From Fibrobacter sp. UWH6 (GTDB lineage: Bacteria; Fibrobacterota; Fibrobacteria; Fibrobacterales; Fibrobacteraceae), in the NCBI RefSeq assembly GCF_900142465.1, contig NZ_FRAX01000002.1:186001-250000 (forward strand): DNA of 64,000 bases, read 5' to 3'. The notes under the pieces are model-generated. The model saw nothing but the letters and a program-made list of their open reading frames with translations, did not search any database and was not told the origin of the DNA. A program made the position numbers and the translations under genes. Positions 43,925-52,948 of the stretch are shown here, one piece after another. Within the stretch, counting starts at the first letter, position 1. Each line of letters opens with the position of its first letter.

Positions 43925-45070
43925 GTGGATTTTAACGCGCTAAAGACATCAGCTTTTGTCGAAATAGCGGACGTTCTCAAGACCGTCCGTAAGCGCGATT
44001 TGCAACTTGCAGAAGTCCAAAACATCCTTCAAAAGAATTTTAGCGTCGCAGAAAACCTCCACAACGAGGAATGCAATAAAATCCGTGACGTCATAGAAGG
44101 TAGATCCGGTGAACTCATTGGAAACACCAGCGAAATGCGCGAAGTTTCCAAGCAGGTCAAGCAAATCGCCCCCACCATCGCCGTCGTCCTCATCCGCGGA
44201 AACGCGGGCACCGGCAAGGAATACGTGGCGCGCGCCATCCATCAGACCTCCGACCGAAAGGACGGCCCCTTCGTCACCCTGAATTGCGATTCCCTGAACG
44301 ATTCCATCGCCAACAACTTCGAAACGGAACTTTTCGGCTACGAACGAGGAGCCTTCACAGGCGCCACCAACCGTCATTTGGGAAAGGCAGAACTTGCCGC
44401 CCGCGGCACCCTATTCCTGGACGAAGTCGGCAACCTCTCCCCCACCGCCCAAAAGAAATTACTCCAGTTCATCCAAGGGCAAAGCTTCAGCCGCCTCGGC
44501 AGCAACATCGTCCAGCACACCGACGTCCGCATCATGGCCAGTACCGGGAAAAATTTGGAAGCCATGATGCAGCAAGGGCTGTTCCGGGAAGACCTCTATT
44601 ACCGTTTAAACATCTTTCAGATTAACCTGCCCGACTTAACCCAAAGAAAAACGGACATTCTTCTTTTGGCGGACCATTTCATCGCCAAGATGAACTTGAA
44701 ATACGGTAAGAAAATCCTTCGTCTGAGCTCCCCCGCCATCGACATGCTCCTGAGCTACCACTGGCCGGGCAACGTCCGCGAACTGGAAAACTGCATTGAA
44801 CACGCCTGCCTCGTCACCACTGACGTGGCAATCAACGCCTACGACTTGCCACCAACACTACAAACAGACGTCACTAGCGGTTCAGCCCTTTTACCCGAAG
44901 GAACCGCCTCGCTAGAAACGCTTTTGGATTCCTACGAAAAAGAAATCATAACCGAGGCCCTCCGACGCAACAAGGGCAACATGAGCGCCGCCGGCAGAGA
45001 TCTAGACATCAGCCCCCGCGTAATGCACTACAAGATAAACCGTCTTGGAATCGAAATAGACAAAGGCTAG
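43925..45070 (+). CDS. Sigma-54-dependent transcriptional activator (NtrC/NifA family) without sensor domain
   Basis: 381 residues, starting with GTG preceded by AAAGGA. After a short helical N-terminus (1-60) comes the AAA+ domain: Walker A GNAGTGKE (92-99), the sigma-54-contacting GAFTGA (142-147), Walker B LFLDE (163-167), and the R-finger region LFREDLYYRLNIF. A Fis-type HTH closes the protein (about 340-381). Unlike NifA or NtrC it has no GAF or receiver domain, so it may be constitutive or controlled at expression level. Position next to glnN suggests control of nitrogen assimilation; this is inference. Confidence 0.9.
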   Translation: MDFNALKTSAFVEIADVLKTVRKRDLQLAEVQNILQKNFSVAENLHNEECNKIRDVIEGRSGELIGNTSEMREVSKQVKQIAPTIAVVLIRGNAGTGKEYVARAIHQTSDRKDGPFVTLNCDSLNDSIANNFETELFGYERGAFTGATNRHLGKAELAARGTLFLDEVGNLSPTAQKKLLQFIQGQSFSRLGSNIVQHTDVRIMASTGKNLEAMMQQGLFREDLYYRLNIFQINLPDLTQRKTDILLLADHFIAKMNLKYGKKILRLSSPAIDMLLSYHWPGNVRELENCIEHACLVTTDVAINAYDLPPTLQTDVTSGSALLPEGTASLETLLDSYEKEIITEALRRNKGNMSAAGRDLDISPRVMHYKINRLGIEIDKG

Positions 45071-45140
45071 ACCTAGCGATAGAACGTTTTTATAACTTTA
45101 CACTATTACATCAATTATCTAAATTAGCGGCGTAAACATA

Positions 45141-45312
45141 GTTTTTGTGCCCTGAAAAGCCTTAGAGAGAACTCCGGTGAAAATCCGGGACGGTCCCGCC
45201 GCTGTATGGGAGTACGAAACCGGCATAATTTCAAAACCAGTGGAAGGTAGCCAATCCCTCTGCGAAGGAGCCGGAAGTAGGACGATCCCCGAGTCAGAAG
45301 AACTGCAAAAAC
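45141..45312 (+). ncRNA. Cobalamin riboswitch
   Basis: Recognised by the conserved core: CCGGTGAAAATCCGGGACGG (P3/P4 region, 45174-45193), CCCGCCGCTGTATGGGAG (the B12-box region) and the 3' part CCCCGAGTCAGAAGAACTGC. The P1 arms GTTTTTGTGC (45141-45150) and GCAAAAAC (45305-45312) enclose it. It senses adenosyl- or other cobalamins and should repress the downstream uptake genes when vitamin is plentiful. The open frame running through it is not coding. Confidence 0.94.
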
Positions 45313-45355
45313 GGAAAACTTGTAGAGGATCGATGCGAGAGACATCCAACCCAAC

Positions 45356-45381
45356 AACCGCAATAGATGCGGTTCGTTTTT
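45356..45381 (+). terminator. Riboswitch expression-platform terminator
   Basis: AACCGCA / TGCGGTT (7-bp stem, 5-nt loop, 45356-45374) followed by CGTTTTTG, ending 6 bp before the receptor start codon. This implies control by premature termination. Confidence 0.72.
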
Positions 45382-45386
45382 GCGTT

Positions 45387-47408
45387 ATGCAGAAAACACG
45401 CCAAACGCTTTTTGCGTTTACGTTTTTTGCGTTTGCCTTGGGTGTAATCACTAGCATCACAAACGCAGCCGAAATACAGTATTTAGGGGTCTCCGAAATT
45501 GTCGAACCTCCCCCAACACCCGCCGATGTAGCCCCCAGTTACGAAGAAATCAAGCCCGACTCCTGGGAAGGCCGCGGACTTTCCGCAGCGGAAGTCCTTT
45601 CTGCACTCCCCGGCATTCAAAGTTACAAGCAAGGCGGTATGGGCAGCTTCCAGACCGTAAGTATCCGTGGCGTGGCGGCAAGAAACGTCTTGATTTGCAT
45701 TGATGGAGTTCCCGTCAACGACGCAGGTGGCGGAGCAGCCGATTTAGGCGTCATCGACTTAAACAACATCGAAAAAATCGAAGTCTACAAGGACCGCGTC
45801 CCCGCAAAGTTCGGCGGAGCAGGTCTCGGCGGAGCAATCAATTTCGTTACAAAATCAGCCATCCGCAAAAACGGAAGCAAAGGCACCACAGGGCGCATTC
45901 TCGCAACCATCGGTTCCCACAATTCTTTCGAAGGTTCTGCACAAGTTTCCGCAAGTCCCAAGGACAGCATTCAATTTTCCGCGACACTTTCCGCACGGCA
46001 CAGCGACAACGATTACGAATTCCTGAATCGAAACGGAACCGCCTACAACACGGATGACGATTTTACCGACAAACGGGAGAACGCCGAGTTCACGGAATAC
46101 TCCGGAAACCTGCAATACCGCATACTTCACAAGGGTGACTTCTTTTCTACGATTTCGGCCAGCGTCACCCATACCGAGTCAGGCAACCCGGGACACGAAA
46201 GTTCACAGACCAAGGTGGCCGAGTTCGTAGGCGACAACGCACAGGTTTCCTACCGTTTAGAGGCACCCATTTTGTGGCAGAGTCTCTTGCTAGAAGCTGG
46301 CGTTTCTGGGAAATTTGAAAAAAATGTTTCTGCATCCTATTACCCCCTGGATTACATCGGCTACAGTTACCCCGATTTTATCCACTACGGTTTAGCAGGA
46401 TACCGACTGATTCCTGAACTCACCGGCACGCTGATTCTCGACCGTTTCGAGAGTTCCGTACGGCTCGGCGCTTCCGCTGAAAAATGGGAAGCTCGCGGAA
46501 CTATCAAGGATTTTGGAATTGCACGTTATACAGGTTCCATCGCCGCCAACGGAGAATTCGCCCTTACGAAATGGCTAAGCCTCTTTGCAGAGGGAAACAT
46601 TCTCAAGACCAATGACGAAATTGATGGCGGAAAGTTCCTTATGCCTACAGGCACGGCAATTATCAGCGATGCGGAAGATCGAGACCTTTGTTTCGCAGGA
46701 ATGGTCCAGGCAAAATTCGGCAAGAAGGACGGTTGGTTTGGCGGAAACATCAGCATCGGTCGTTATTATAGACAACCTCAACTGATGGAACTTTACGGTG
46801 TGTACCAGGGAGTGCTTTCCAATCCCAAGTTGAAAGACGAAACCGCTGTTCGTTTTGAAGTTGGCGGATTTGTACAAAGTCCTTCCAAAAAAAGCACCCT
46901 ACGCGCCACTTACTTTGACACTCAATTGGAAAATGGAATTTTCTGGACCGTCAGCACAAACACAATGAAGGCTTTCAATGTAGATGACGCCAGTATTCAA
47001 GGCATCGAGCTGGAATTAAACAGCAGGCCCGCCAACTTCTTCGAGACCACAATCCGCGGCACAATCCAGGATCCAAGGGACGAAAGCAAGGTAAGAATGT
47101 ACAACAGCAAGATTTTGCCAAGCGAACCCGTACACAGCTACTATGTTGAAGGAAAGTTCTATTTGCCGCTGCACTTCGACTTGGCTCTTGACGTAAACTA
47201 TAGAACTCGGATTTACACAGACAGGTTAAACAAAACAAGGCAGCCCCCTGTCGCCAGGTATAACGCAGCACTGGGCTTCGCCCCCTGGGAAACCACCCGT
47301 TTGATTTTAGGCATTACAAATATTTCAGACGAAACCTACACAAACATTTTTGCCCCGAACCCCACTCCGGGTAGGGAATGGCATTTCACTCTTTTACAAA
47401 AATTCTAA
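45387..47408 (+). CDS. btuB: TonB-dependent outer-membrane receptor, BtuB-like (cobalamin)
   Basis: 673 residues. Signal peptide MQKTRQTLFAFTFFAFALGVITSITNA; plug domain about 50-158 (LSAAEVLSALPGIQSYKQGG, VSIRGVAARNVLICIDGVPV, NNIEKIEVYKDRVPAKFGGAGLGG); then a 22-strand barrel ending in WHFTLLQKF with terminal Phe. The ATG at 45387 lies right after the riboswitch terminator. Ligand specificity for cobalamin rests on the riboswitch, not on the receptor sequence. No classic TonB box is obvious. No btuC, btuD or btuF is adjacent; the next gene is a beta-propeller lipoprotein. Confidence 0.9.
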   Translation: MQKTRQTLFAFTFFAFALGVITSITNAAEIQYLGVSEIVEPPPTPADVAPSYEEIKPDSWEGRGLSAAEVLSALPGIQSYKQGGMGSFQTVSIRGVAARNVLICIDGVPVNDAGGGAADLGVIDLNNIEKIEVYKDRVPAKFGGAGLGGAINFVTKSAIRKNGSKGTTGRILATIGSHNSFEGSAQVSASPKDSIQFSATLSARHSDNDYEFLNRNGTAYNTDDDFTDKRENAEFTEYSGNLQYRILHKGDFFSTISASVTHTESGNPGHESSQTKVAEFVGDNAQVSYRLEAPILWQSLLLEAGVSGKFEKNVSASYYPLDYIGYSYPDFIHYGLAGYRLIPELTGTLILDRFESSVRLGASAEKWEARGTIKDFGIARYTGSIAANGEFALTKWLSLFAEGNILKTNDEIDGGKFLMPTGTAIISDAEDRDLCFAGMVQAKFGKKDGWFGGNISIGRYYRQPQLMELYGVYQGVLSNPKLKDETAVRFEVGGFVQSPSKKSTLRATYFDTQLENGIFWTVSTNTMKAFNVDDASIQGIELELNSRPANFFETTIRGTIQDPRDESKVRMYNSKILPSEPVHSYYVEGKFYLPLHFDLALDVNYRTRIYTDRLNKTRQPPVARYNAALGFAPWETTRLILGITNISDETYTNIFAPNPTPGREWHFTLLQKF

Positions 47409-47465
47409 CCTCCAAAACATTTCCCGTTCAAACCGGGAATGTCAACCCCCAAAAAAGGAAACGAC

Positions 47466-48926
47466 ATGAATCGCAAGATACTCACCCTCCTTACAGCAGC
47501 AAGCTTCGCCCTATTCTTCGGCGCCTGCGGCGACGACAACAGCGCATCCAGCAACGGTCCGGAAATTTCCTGCCTTGACAACGAGGACTGCCTAGACGAA
47601 GACCTTTCCAGTGCCGACGACGAGCCCACCTCTTCTAGCAGCAAGAAGGGCGACGCCAAGTCTTCCAGCAGCGTAAAGGATAGCAAGGACGAAAATAAGT
47701 CCAGTTCCTCCGTCAAGAAAGATAATGATGAAGGCAAGTCTAGTTCTTCTGAAACAAAGGACGACAAATCTTCCGATAGCAAGAGTGAATCCTCCAACAG
47801 CAAGGGCGATTCTTCTTCAAGCGAAACTCAGGAATCCAGTTCTTCCGAAGCTTCCGAATCTTCCTCCAGCGAAGAAGTAAAGCCTGTTGAATACGCAAAC
47901 ACCACCCCGAACCTGGCCGACCTTGAAGTTTCCGGCGACACTCTGTTCGCTGTGTTCCAGCGCCAGAACGCCGACTACAGCATTACTCACAATGGTCTGC
48001 TTGCCATGTATAAGTTGAGCGACGGCACCCTTTTGGACACCATCCAGCTTGCCACCAAAAATCCTTCCGCTGTGAAGGTTGCAGGTGGCAATGTCTATGT
48101 GGCAACCGCAGGTGCTTATGGTGCAGGCTACAGCCTCCCCGCCGACAACAACCGCGGCATCGAAAAGGTTGACCTTTCCAAGAAGACCTCCAGCCTCTTC
48201 ATTGCAGGAACAAAGTTGGGCGGTGGCGTCAACGATTTCGTTGTAGATGCCAAGAACAGCAAGGGCTATGCCTTGATTTATAATGCCTACGGAGTCACCC
48301 CGAAGATTGTGGAAATCAACCTTTCTGCAGGTTCTGTCATCAAGACCATCGGCGAAAGCGAGCTGAAGGATCCTGAAGGCAGTCTGGAATTTGACGCCAC
48401 CAAGGGTATCCTCTACATCGGCGAACGTTTCCTGGACTGGGACACCTTCGAAATGCACAACAACGTCTATGTCTACGACGGAACCACTCTGGAATACATT
48501 TCCGATCTCGATCCCGAACTTGAAGAATATCGTCAGCCCTACAGCATCAAGGCAATCAACGGCGTTCCCTATGTATTCGTTTCTGACTACAACACCGGTG
48601 CACTTTATGTTGATTACGCAGATTCCGAATCCGACGGTACCGACTTCTACCAGGATTCCAGGCTGGCCGCAGTAAACGGCGAGCTCTTCCTGATGGAACG
48701 TGGCGATGCAGCTACCATCGCAAAGATCAACACCGCAGACGGTTCCGCTACATGGCAGTCCATCGCCTCCGGCAAGAATCCCTACGACATGGTCGCCGCA
48801 AGTGCCTCCACCGCATGGGTCGCCTACTACGGCTCTCCCGTTTTGGAACTGATCAGCACCTCCAACGGTTCTTCCGTGAAGCTGATCGACACCAAGGAAT
48901 TCTGCGCCGTCAAGGTTGCAGACTAA
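47466..48926 (+). CDS. Beta-propeller lipoprotein, BtuG-like candidate
   Basis: 486 residues. The start at 47466 follows AAGGAA and opens a signal with lipobox FGAC (Cys). Residues about 45-140 are a long Ser/Lys/Glu-rich linker; about 145-486 is a repeated-blade region of YncE/quinoprotein type (LEVSGDTLFAVFQ, VKVAGGNVYVATAGAYG, ATKGILYIGERFLDW, AASASTAWVAYYG). In Bacteroides a surface beta-propeller lipoprotein, BtuG, captures vitamin B12 for BtuB. Here the same pairing occurs under a cobalamin riboswitch, 57 bp after btuB. That supports the same job, although direct homology to BtuG cannot be judged by eye. A terminator follows. Confidence 0.85.
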   Translation: MNRKILTLLTAASFALFFGACGDDNSASSNGPEISCLDNEDCLDEDLSSADDEPTSSSSKKGDAKSSSSVKDSKDENKSSSSVKKDNDEGKSSSSETKDDKSSDSKSESSNSKGDSSSSETQESSSSEASESSSSEEVKPVEYANTTPNLADLEVSGDTLFAVFQRQNADYSITHNGLLAMYKLSDGTLLDTIQLATKNPSAVKVAGGNVYVATAGAYGAGYSLPADNNRGIEKVDLSKKTSSLFIAGTKLGGGVNDFVVDAKNSKGYALIYNAYGVTPKIVEINLSAGSVIKTIGESELKDPEGSLEFDATKGILYIGERFLDWDTFEMHNNVYVYDGTTLEYISDLDPELEEYRQPYSIKAINGVPYVFVSDYNTGALYVDYADSESDGTDFYQDSRLAAVNGELFLMERGDAATIAKINTADGSATWQSIASGKNPYDMVAASASTAWVAYYGSPVLELISTSNGSSVKLIDTKEFCAVKVAD

Positions 48927-48966
48927 TTGCATAGACCCAGGTAAAACTGGTTAGGAGACAAGGAGG

Positions 48967-48996
48967 CCCTTCGAAAAAATCGAAGGGTTTCTTTTT
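48967..48996 (+). terminator. Terminator of the btuB operon
   Basis: CCCTTCGA-AAAAA-TCGAAGGG (48967-48987) followed by TTTCTTTTT. Confidence 0.9.
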
Positions 48997-49046
48997 ATTC
49001 AGAACGAACCGCCCTGCATTATTCTCAAAAATACGCTTTGTAAGTT

Positions 49047-49082
49047 AAACATCATCTTTTTGTAGCAAAAACAATGATGTTT
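49047..49082. promoter_or_regulatory. AT-rich inverted repeat upstream of etfB
   Basis: AAACATCAT (49047-49055) and ATGATGTTT (49074-49082), with inner TTTTTG/CAAAAA arms, form one long interrupted palindrome. TTGACC starts at 49081 and TTGACG at 49118, either a possible -35 element. Could be an operator for the etf operon. Confidence 0.4.
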
Positions 49083-49205
49083 GACCGATTTTTCGAATCC
49101 ATTTAAGAATTTCGACTTTGACGATTTCCACCAAAAAGGTACATTTGGCCCAAATAACATTAAACTAACCACTTGGCGGTTTGAACCCGCTAAAGAAATA
49201 TCATT

Positions 49206-50087
49206 ATGAGTCTAAAAATCGTTGTACTTGCTAAGCAAGTTCCTGACACACGAAACGTGGGTCCCGACGCCATGACGGAACAGGGTACCATCAATCGTGC
49301 TGCCTTGCCTGCAGTCTTCAATCCTGAAGACCTGAATGCATTGGAACAGGCCCTCCGTCTGAAGGACCAGTTCCCCGGCTCCACCATTTCCGTTGTGACC
49401 ATGGGTCTTCCCAAGTCTGCAGAAGTCGTTCGCGAATCTCTCTATCGCGGCGCTGACGAAGGCTTCGTCGTTACCGACCGTACCCTCGGCGGTGCAGACA
49501 CCCTGGCTACCAGCTACACCCTGGCTCAGGCCATCAAGAAGGTTGGCAACTACGACATTATCCTCTGCGGCCGTCAGGCTATCGATGGCGATACCGCACA
49601 GGTCGGTCCCCAGATCGCCCAGAAGCTGGGCCTTACCCAGGTGACCTACGCCGAAGAAATTCTTTCTCTCGACGAAAGCGCTCGCAAGGTCGTTATCCGT
49701 CGTCTTATCGACGGTGGCGTTGAAACCGTGGAAGCACCGCTCCCGCTGGTCGTGACCGTTAACGGTTCCGCAGCTCCCTGCCGCCCCCGCAACGCAAAGC
49801 GCGTCATGAAGTACAAGAACGCAACCGCAGTTGCCGAACGCGCTCCCGAAGCCGCAGAAAAGTATGCAGCCCTTATCGCAGAAAAGCCCTACCTGAACAT
49901 TGCTCAGTGGGGTGCTGCCGACATCGAAGCAGATCCTGCCCAGATCGGTAAGGCCGGTTCTCCGACCAACGTGAAGGCTGTGAAGAACATCGTGTTCAAG
50001 GCCAAGGAAAGCCGCACCCTCACCGCTAGCGATGAAGATGTGGAAGGCCTGATCAAGGAACTCTTAGAAGGAAAGATTATCGGTTAA
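49206..50087 (+). CDS. etfB: Electron transfer flavoprotein beta subunit
   Basis: 293 residues, FixA/EtfB family: MSLKIVVLAKQVPDTRNV at the N-terminus, AMP/FAD-binding LCGRQAIDGDTAQVGPQ near 120 and the C-terminal domain that wraps EtfA. With EtfA it forms a soluble flavoprotein that accepts electrons from acyl-CoA dehydrogenase. Four bases separate it from etfA. Whether this pair bifurcates electrons cannot be decided by eye. Confidence 0.96.
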   Translation: MSLKIVVLAKQVPDTRNVGPDAMTEQGTINRAALPAVFNPEDLNALEQALRLKDQFPGSTISVVTMGLPKSAEVVRESLYRGADEGFVVTDRTLGGADTLATSYTLAQAIKKVGNYDIILCGRQAIDGDTAQVGPQIAQKLGLTQVTYAEEILSLDESARKVVIRRLIDGGVETVEAPLPLVVTVNGSAAPCRPRNAKRVMKYKNATAVAERAPEAAEKYAALIAEKPYLNIAQWGAADIEADPAQIGKAGSPTNVKAVKNIVFKAKESRTLTASDEDVEGLIKELLEGKIIG

Positions 50088-50090
50088 CCT

Positions 50091-51119
50091 ATGAATAACG
50101 TATTTGTATATTGCGAAATTGAAGGGACTACCGTTAAGGACGTTTCCCTCGAACTGCTCTCCAAGGGCCGTAAGCTGGCCGACACCCTGGGTGTCCAGTT
50201 GGAATGCATTTGTGCCGCCTCCGGTATCGACGGCATCGAAAAGCAGGTTTTCCCCTACGGTGTCGACAAGGTTCATGTGTTCGACGCTGAAGGCCTCTTC
50301 CCCTACACCACCAATCCCCATGCTTCCCTGGTGATCAACCTGTTCAAGGAAGAACAGCCCCAGATCTGCCTCATGGGTGCAACCGTGATTGGTCGTGACC
50401 TTGGCCCCCGCATTTCTGCCGCCACCCACAGTGGTCTGACTGCAGACTGTACCGAACTCGAAATCGACAGCTTCGAAATGAGCATCGGCGGTGTCAAGAA
50501 GTTCTACGAAAATCAGCTTTGCCAGATTCGCCCGGCTTTCGGCGGTAACATCGTTGCTACCATCGTGAACCCGGAACACCGCCCGCAGATGGCTACCGTC
50601 CGCGAAGGCGTGATGAAGAAGGAAATCAAGGACCCGAACTACAAGGGCGAAGTCGTAAAGCACGACGTTGCCAAGTACGTTCCCGAAGCTGAATACGTGG
50701 TGAAGGTTCTGGAACGCCACGTTGAAGCCGCCAAGAACAACCTGAAGAGCGCACCCATCGTGGTCGCCGGTGGTTACGGCATGGGCTCCAAGGAAAACTT
50801 CGACATGCTGTTCGAACTGGCCAAGGAACTCCACGGCGAAGTTGGCGCAAGCCGCGCTGCAATCGACGCAGGCTTCGTTGCCGACCATGACCGTCAGATC
50901 GGTCAGACCGGTCTCACCGTTCGCCCCAAGGTTTACATTGCTTGCGGTATTTCCGGCCAGATCCAGCACATCGCTGGTATGCAGGATTCCGGCATTATCA
51001 TTTCCGTGAACAATGACCCGGACGCTCCGATCAATGCAATTGCTGACTACGTCATCAACGGCAACGTTGAAGAAGTGGTTCCCAAGTTAATCAAGTACTA
51101 CAAGGCAAACAACAAGTAG
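50091..51119 (+). CDS. etfA: Electron transfer flavoprotein alpha subunit
   Basis: 342 residues. The FAD-binding C-terminal domain is clear: VAGGYGMGSKENFDMLFELA, GASRAAIDAGFVADHDRQIGQTG, YIACGISGQIQHIAGMQDS and VSVNNDPDAPI-type residues near the end. It partners EtfB and binds the working FAD. It is followed after 10 bp by the acyl-CoA dehydrogenase, forming a three-gene operon. Confidence 0.96.
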   Translation: MNNVFVYCEIEGTTVKDVSLELLSKGRKLADTLGVQLECICAASGIDGIEKQVFPYGVDKVHVFDAEGLFPYTTNPHASLVINLFKEEQPQICLMGATVIGRDLGPRISAATHSGLTADCTELEIDSFEMSIGGVKKFYENQLCQIRPAFGGNIVATIVNPEHRPQMATVREGVMKKEIKDPNYKGEVVKHDVAKYVPEAEYVVKVLERHVEAAKNNLKSAPIVVAGGYGMGSKENFDMLFELAKELHGEVGASRAAIDAGFVADHDRQIGQTGLTVRPKVYIACGISGQIQHIAGMQDSGIIISVNNDPDAPINAIADYVINGNVEEVVPKLIKYYKANNK

Positions 51120-51129
51120 GTGAAGCTCT

Positions 51130-52839
51130 ATGGCAAATTTTTATACTGACCATCCAGAGATTAAGTTCAATATTGAAAGCAGCCCCTTGATGAACCGCAT
51201 TGTGGAACTCAGGGAAAATGGCTTTGCTAATGAAGAAAAGTCCGATTACGCTCCGGCCGACTACGCCGACGCAATCGACAACTACAACAAGGTTTGCGAA
51301 CTGGCTGGCGACATCGTTTCCAACGTGATCGCTCCCAACGCAGAAGCAGTTGATGCAGAAGGTCCTCATTGCGAAAACGGCCGCGTCCGCTACGCAAGCA
51401 AGACTTACGAAAACCTGGAAGCTACCGTAAAGGCAGGCCTTTGCGGCGTTACCATGCCCCGTCGTTTCGGTGGCCTGAACTTCCCCGTAACTGCTTACAC
51501 CGCCATTAACGAAATGATCGCTGCCGGCGATGCAGGTTTCGAAAACATCTGGTCCCTTCAGGACTGTATCGAAACTTTGTACGAATTCGGCGATGAAGAT
51601 CAGCGTTCCCGTTTCGTGCCCCGCATCTGCGCCGGCGAAACCATGTCCATGGACTTGACCGAACCCGATGCCGGATCCGACCTGCAGCGCGTTATGCTGA
51701 AGGCAACCTACAGCGAAACAGACAAGTGCTGGTACCTGAATGGTGTGAAGCGCTTCATCACCAACGGTGACTCCGACATTCACCTGGTTCTTGCCCGCTC
51801 TGAAGAAGGCACCAAGGATGGCCGCGGTCTTTCCATGTTCATCTATGACAAGCGCGACGGTGGCGTCGATGTTCGTCGTATCGAAAACAAGATGGGTATC
51901 CACGGTTCTCCGACCTGCGAACTGGTTTACAAGAACGCCAAGGCAGAACTCTGCGGCCGTCGCAAGTTCGGTCTCATCAAGTACGTGATGGCCCTCATGA
52001 ACGGAGCCCGTCTCGGTATCGCTGCACAGGCAGTGGGTATCAGCCAGGCTTCCTACGACGAAGCTCTCGCCTACGCCAAGGACCGTAAGCAGTTCAACCA
52101 GGCTATCATCAACTTCCCCGGCGTCTACGAAATGCTTTCCAACATGAAGGCTCGCCTGGACGCTGGCCGCGCCCTCCTTTATCAGACTGCTCGCTACGTC
52201 GACATCTACAAGTCTCTTGAAGATATCGAACGCACCCGCAAGCTCACTGACGAAGAAAAGGCTGAACTGAAGCTGTACAACAAGTTGGCATCTGCCGGCA
52301 CTCCGCTCACCAAGGGCATGAACGCCGAATACTCCAACATCAACAGCTACGACAGCATCCAGGTTCACGGCGGTTCCGGCTACATGCTGGAATACGCTTG
52401 CCAGCGCCTCTATCGCGACGCTCGTATTACCTCCATCTACGAAGGTACTACCCAGCTCCAGGTTGTTGCAGCCCTTCCGCACATCACCACCGGCACCTAC
52501 ACTTCCATGCTCGACGAACTGGAAGCAGCCGCTGTTGCACCGGAATTCGAAAGCCTCAAGGCCCGCGCAAAGGCTATGGACGACAAGTTCAAGGCAGCCA
52601 TCGACTACGTCAAGGCCGCTGAAAACAACGAGTTCCTGGACCTCTGCAGCCGCCGCCTGTACGAAATGGCCGGTAACTGCGTCATGGCACAGCTCCTCAT
52701 CCGCGACGCTTCTGCAAACGCAGAACTGTTCGGCAAGAGCGCCAAGGTTTACCTGAACCTCGCTGAAGCAGAAGTGATGAAGCACTCCAACTTCATCATG
52801 GGCATGACTGCAGAACAGATCGCTGACTACAAGGCTTAA
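51130..52839 (+). CDS. Acyl-CoA dehydrogenase with C-terminal extension
   Basis: 569 residues, longer than the usual 380, with an extra helical domain after about residue 450 as seen in a subgroup common in Bacteroidetes and relatives. Flavin/acyl-CoA motifs MSMDLTEPDAGSD (about 173-185) and the catalytic base Glu438 in SIYEGTTQLQ are present. It desaturates (or, in reverse, reduces) a CoA thioester, with EtfAB as electron partner; chain length is unknown. AGGTGA lies upstream. The 3' 720 bp recur at 59165-59890 with silent changes only. Confidence 0.94.
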   Translation: MANFYTDHPEIKFNIESSPLMNRIVELRENGFANEEKSDYAPADYADAIDNYNKVCELAGDIVSNVIAPNAEAVDAEGPHCENGRVRYASKTYENLEATVKAGLCGVTMPRRFGGLNFPVTAYTAINEMIAAGDAGFENIWSLQDCIETLYEFGDEDQRSRFVPRICAGETMSMDLTEPDAGSDLQRVMLKATYSETDKCWYLNGVKRFITNGDSDIHLVLARSEEGTKDGRGLSMFIYDKRDGGVDVRRIENKMGIHGSPTCELVYKNAKAELCGRRKFGLIKYVMALMNGARLGIAAQAVGISQASYDEALAYAKDRKQFNQAIINFPGVYEMLSNMKARLDAGRALLYQTARYVDIYKSLEDIERTRKLTDEEKAELKLYNKLASAGTPLTKGMNAEYSNINSYDSIQVHGGSGYMLEYACQRLYRDARITSIYEGTTQLQVVAALPHITTGTYTSMLDELEAAAVAPEFESLKARAKAMDDKFKAAIDYVKAAENNEFLDLCSRRLYEMAGNCVMAQLLIRDASANAELFGKSAKVYLNLAEAEVMKHSNFIMGMTAEQIADYKA

Positions 52840-52851
52840 TCGCTAGATGTC

Positions 52852-52889
52852 ATCCTGAATGAAGTCGCGAAAGCGACGAAATGAAGGAT
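52852..52889. repeat. REP-like palindrome after the acyl-CoA dehydrogenase
   Basis: ATCCT...AGGAT arms around GTCGC-GAAA-GCGAC (52864-52877). A related GTCATCC element with a different core follows the second gene copy at 59906. Confidence 0.5.
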
Positions 52890-52901
52890 CCAGCATTTAA
52901 A

Positions 52902-52936
52902 AGACCTTGACTCGCAAGAGTCGGGGCCTTTTTTCG
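52902..52936 (+). terminator. Terminator of the etfBA/acyl-CoA dehydrogenase operon
   Basis: GACTC-GCAA-GAGTC core extended by G-U pairs, followed by CCTTTTTT. Same position relative to the gene as the stronger terminator at 59938. Confidence 0.75.
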
Positions 52937-52948
52937 ATAGATAGTTAG

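Noticed and set aside
45177-45386. Open frame continuing upstream of the btuB start
   Set aside because: It is the cobalamin riboswitch and its terminator read in frame by chance; the signal peptide starts at 45387.
51091-52785. Long minus-strand frame opposite the acyl-CoA dehydrogenase, and its twin at 59120-59833
   Set aside because: Mirror of a strongly biased gene; the twin exists only because the gene fragment is duplicated.
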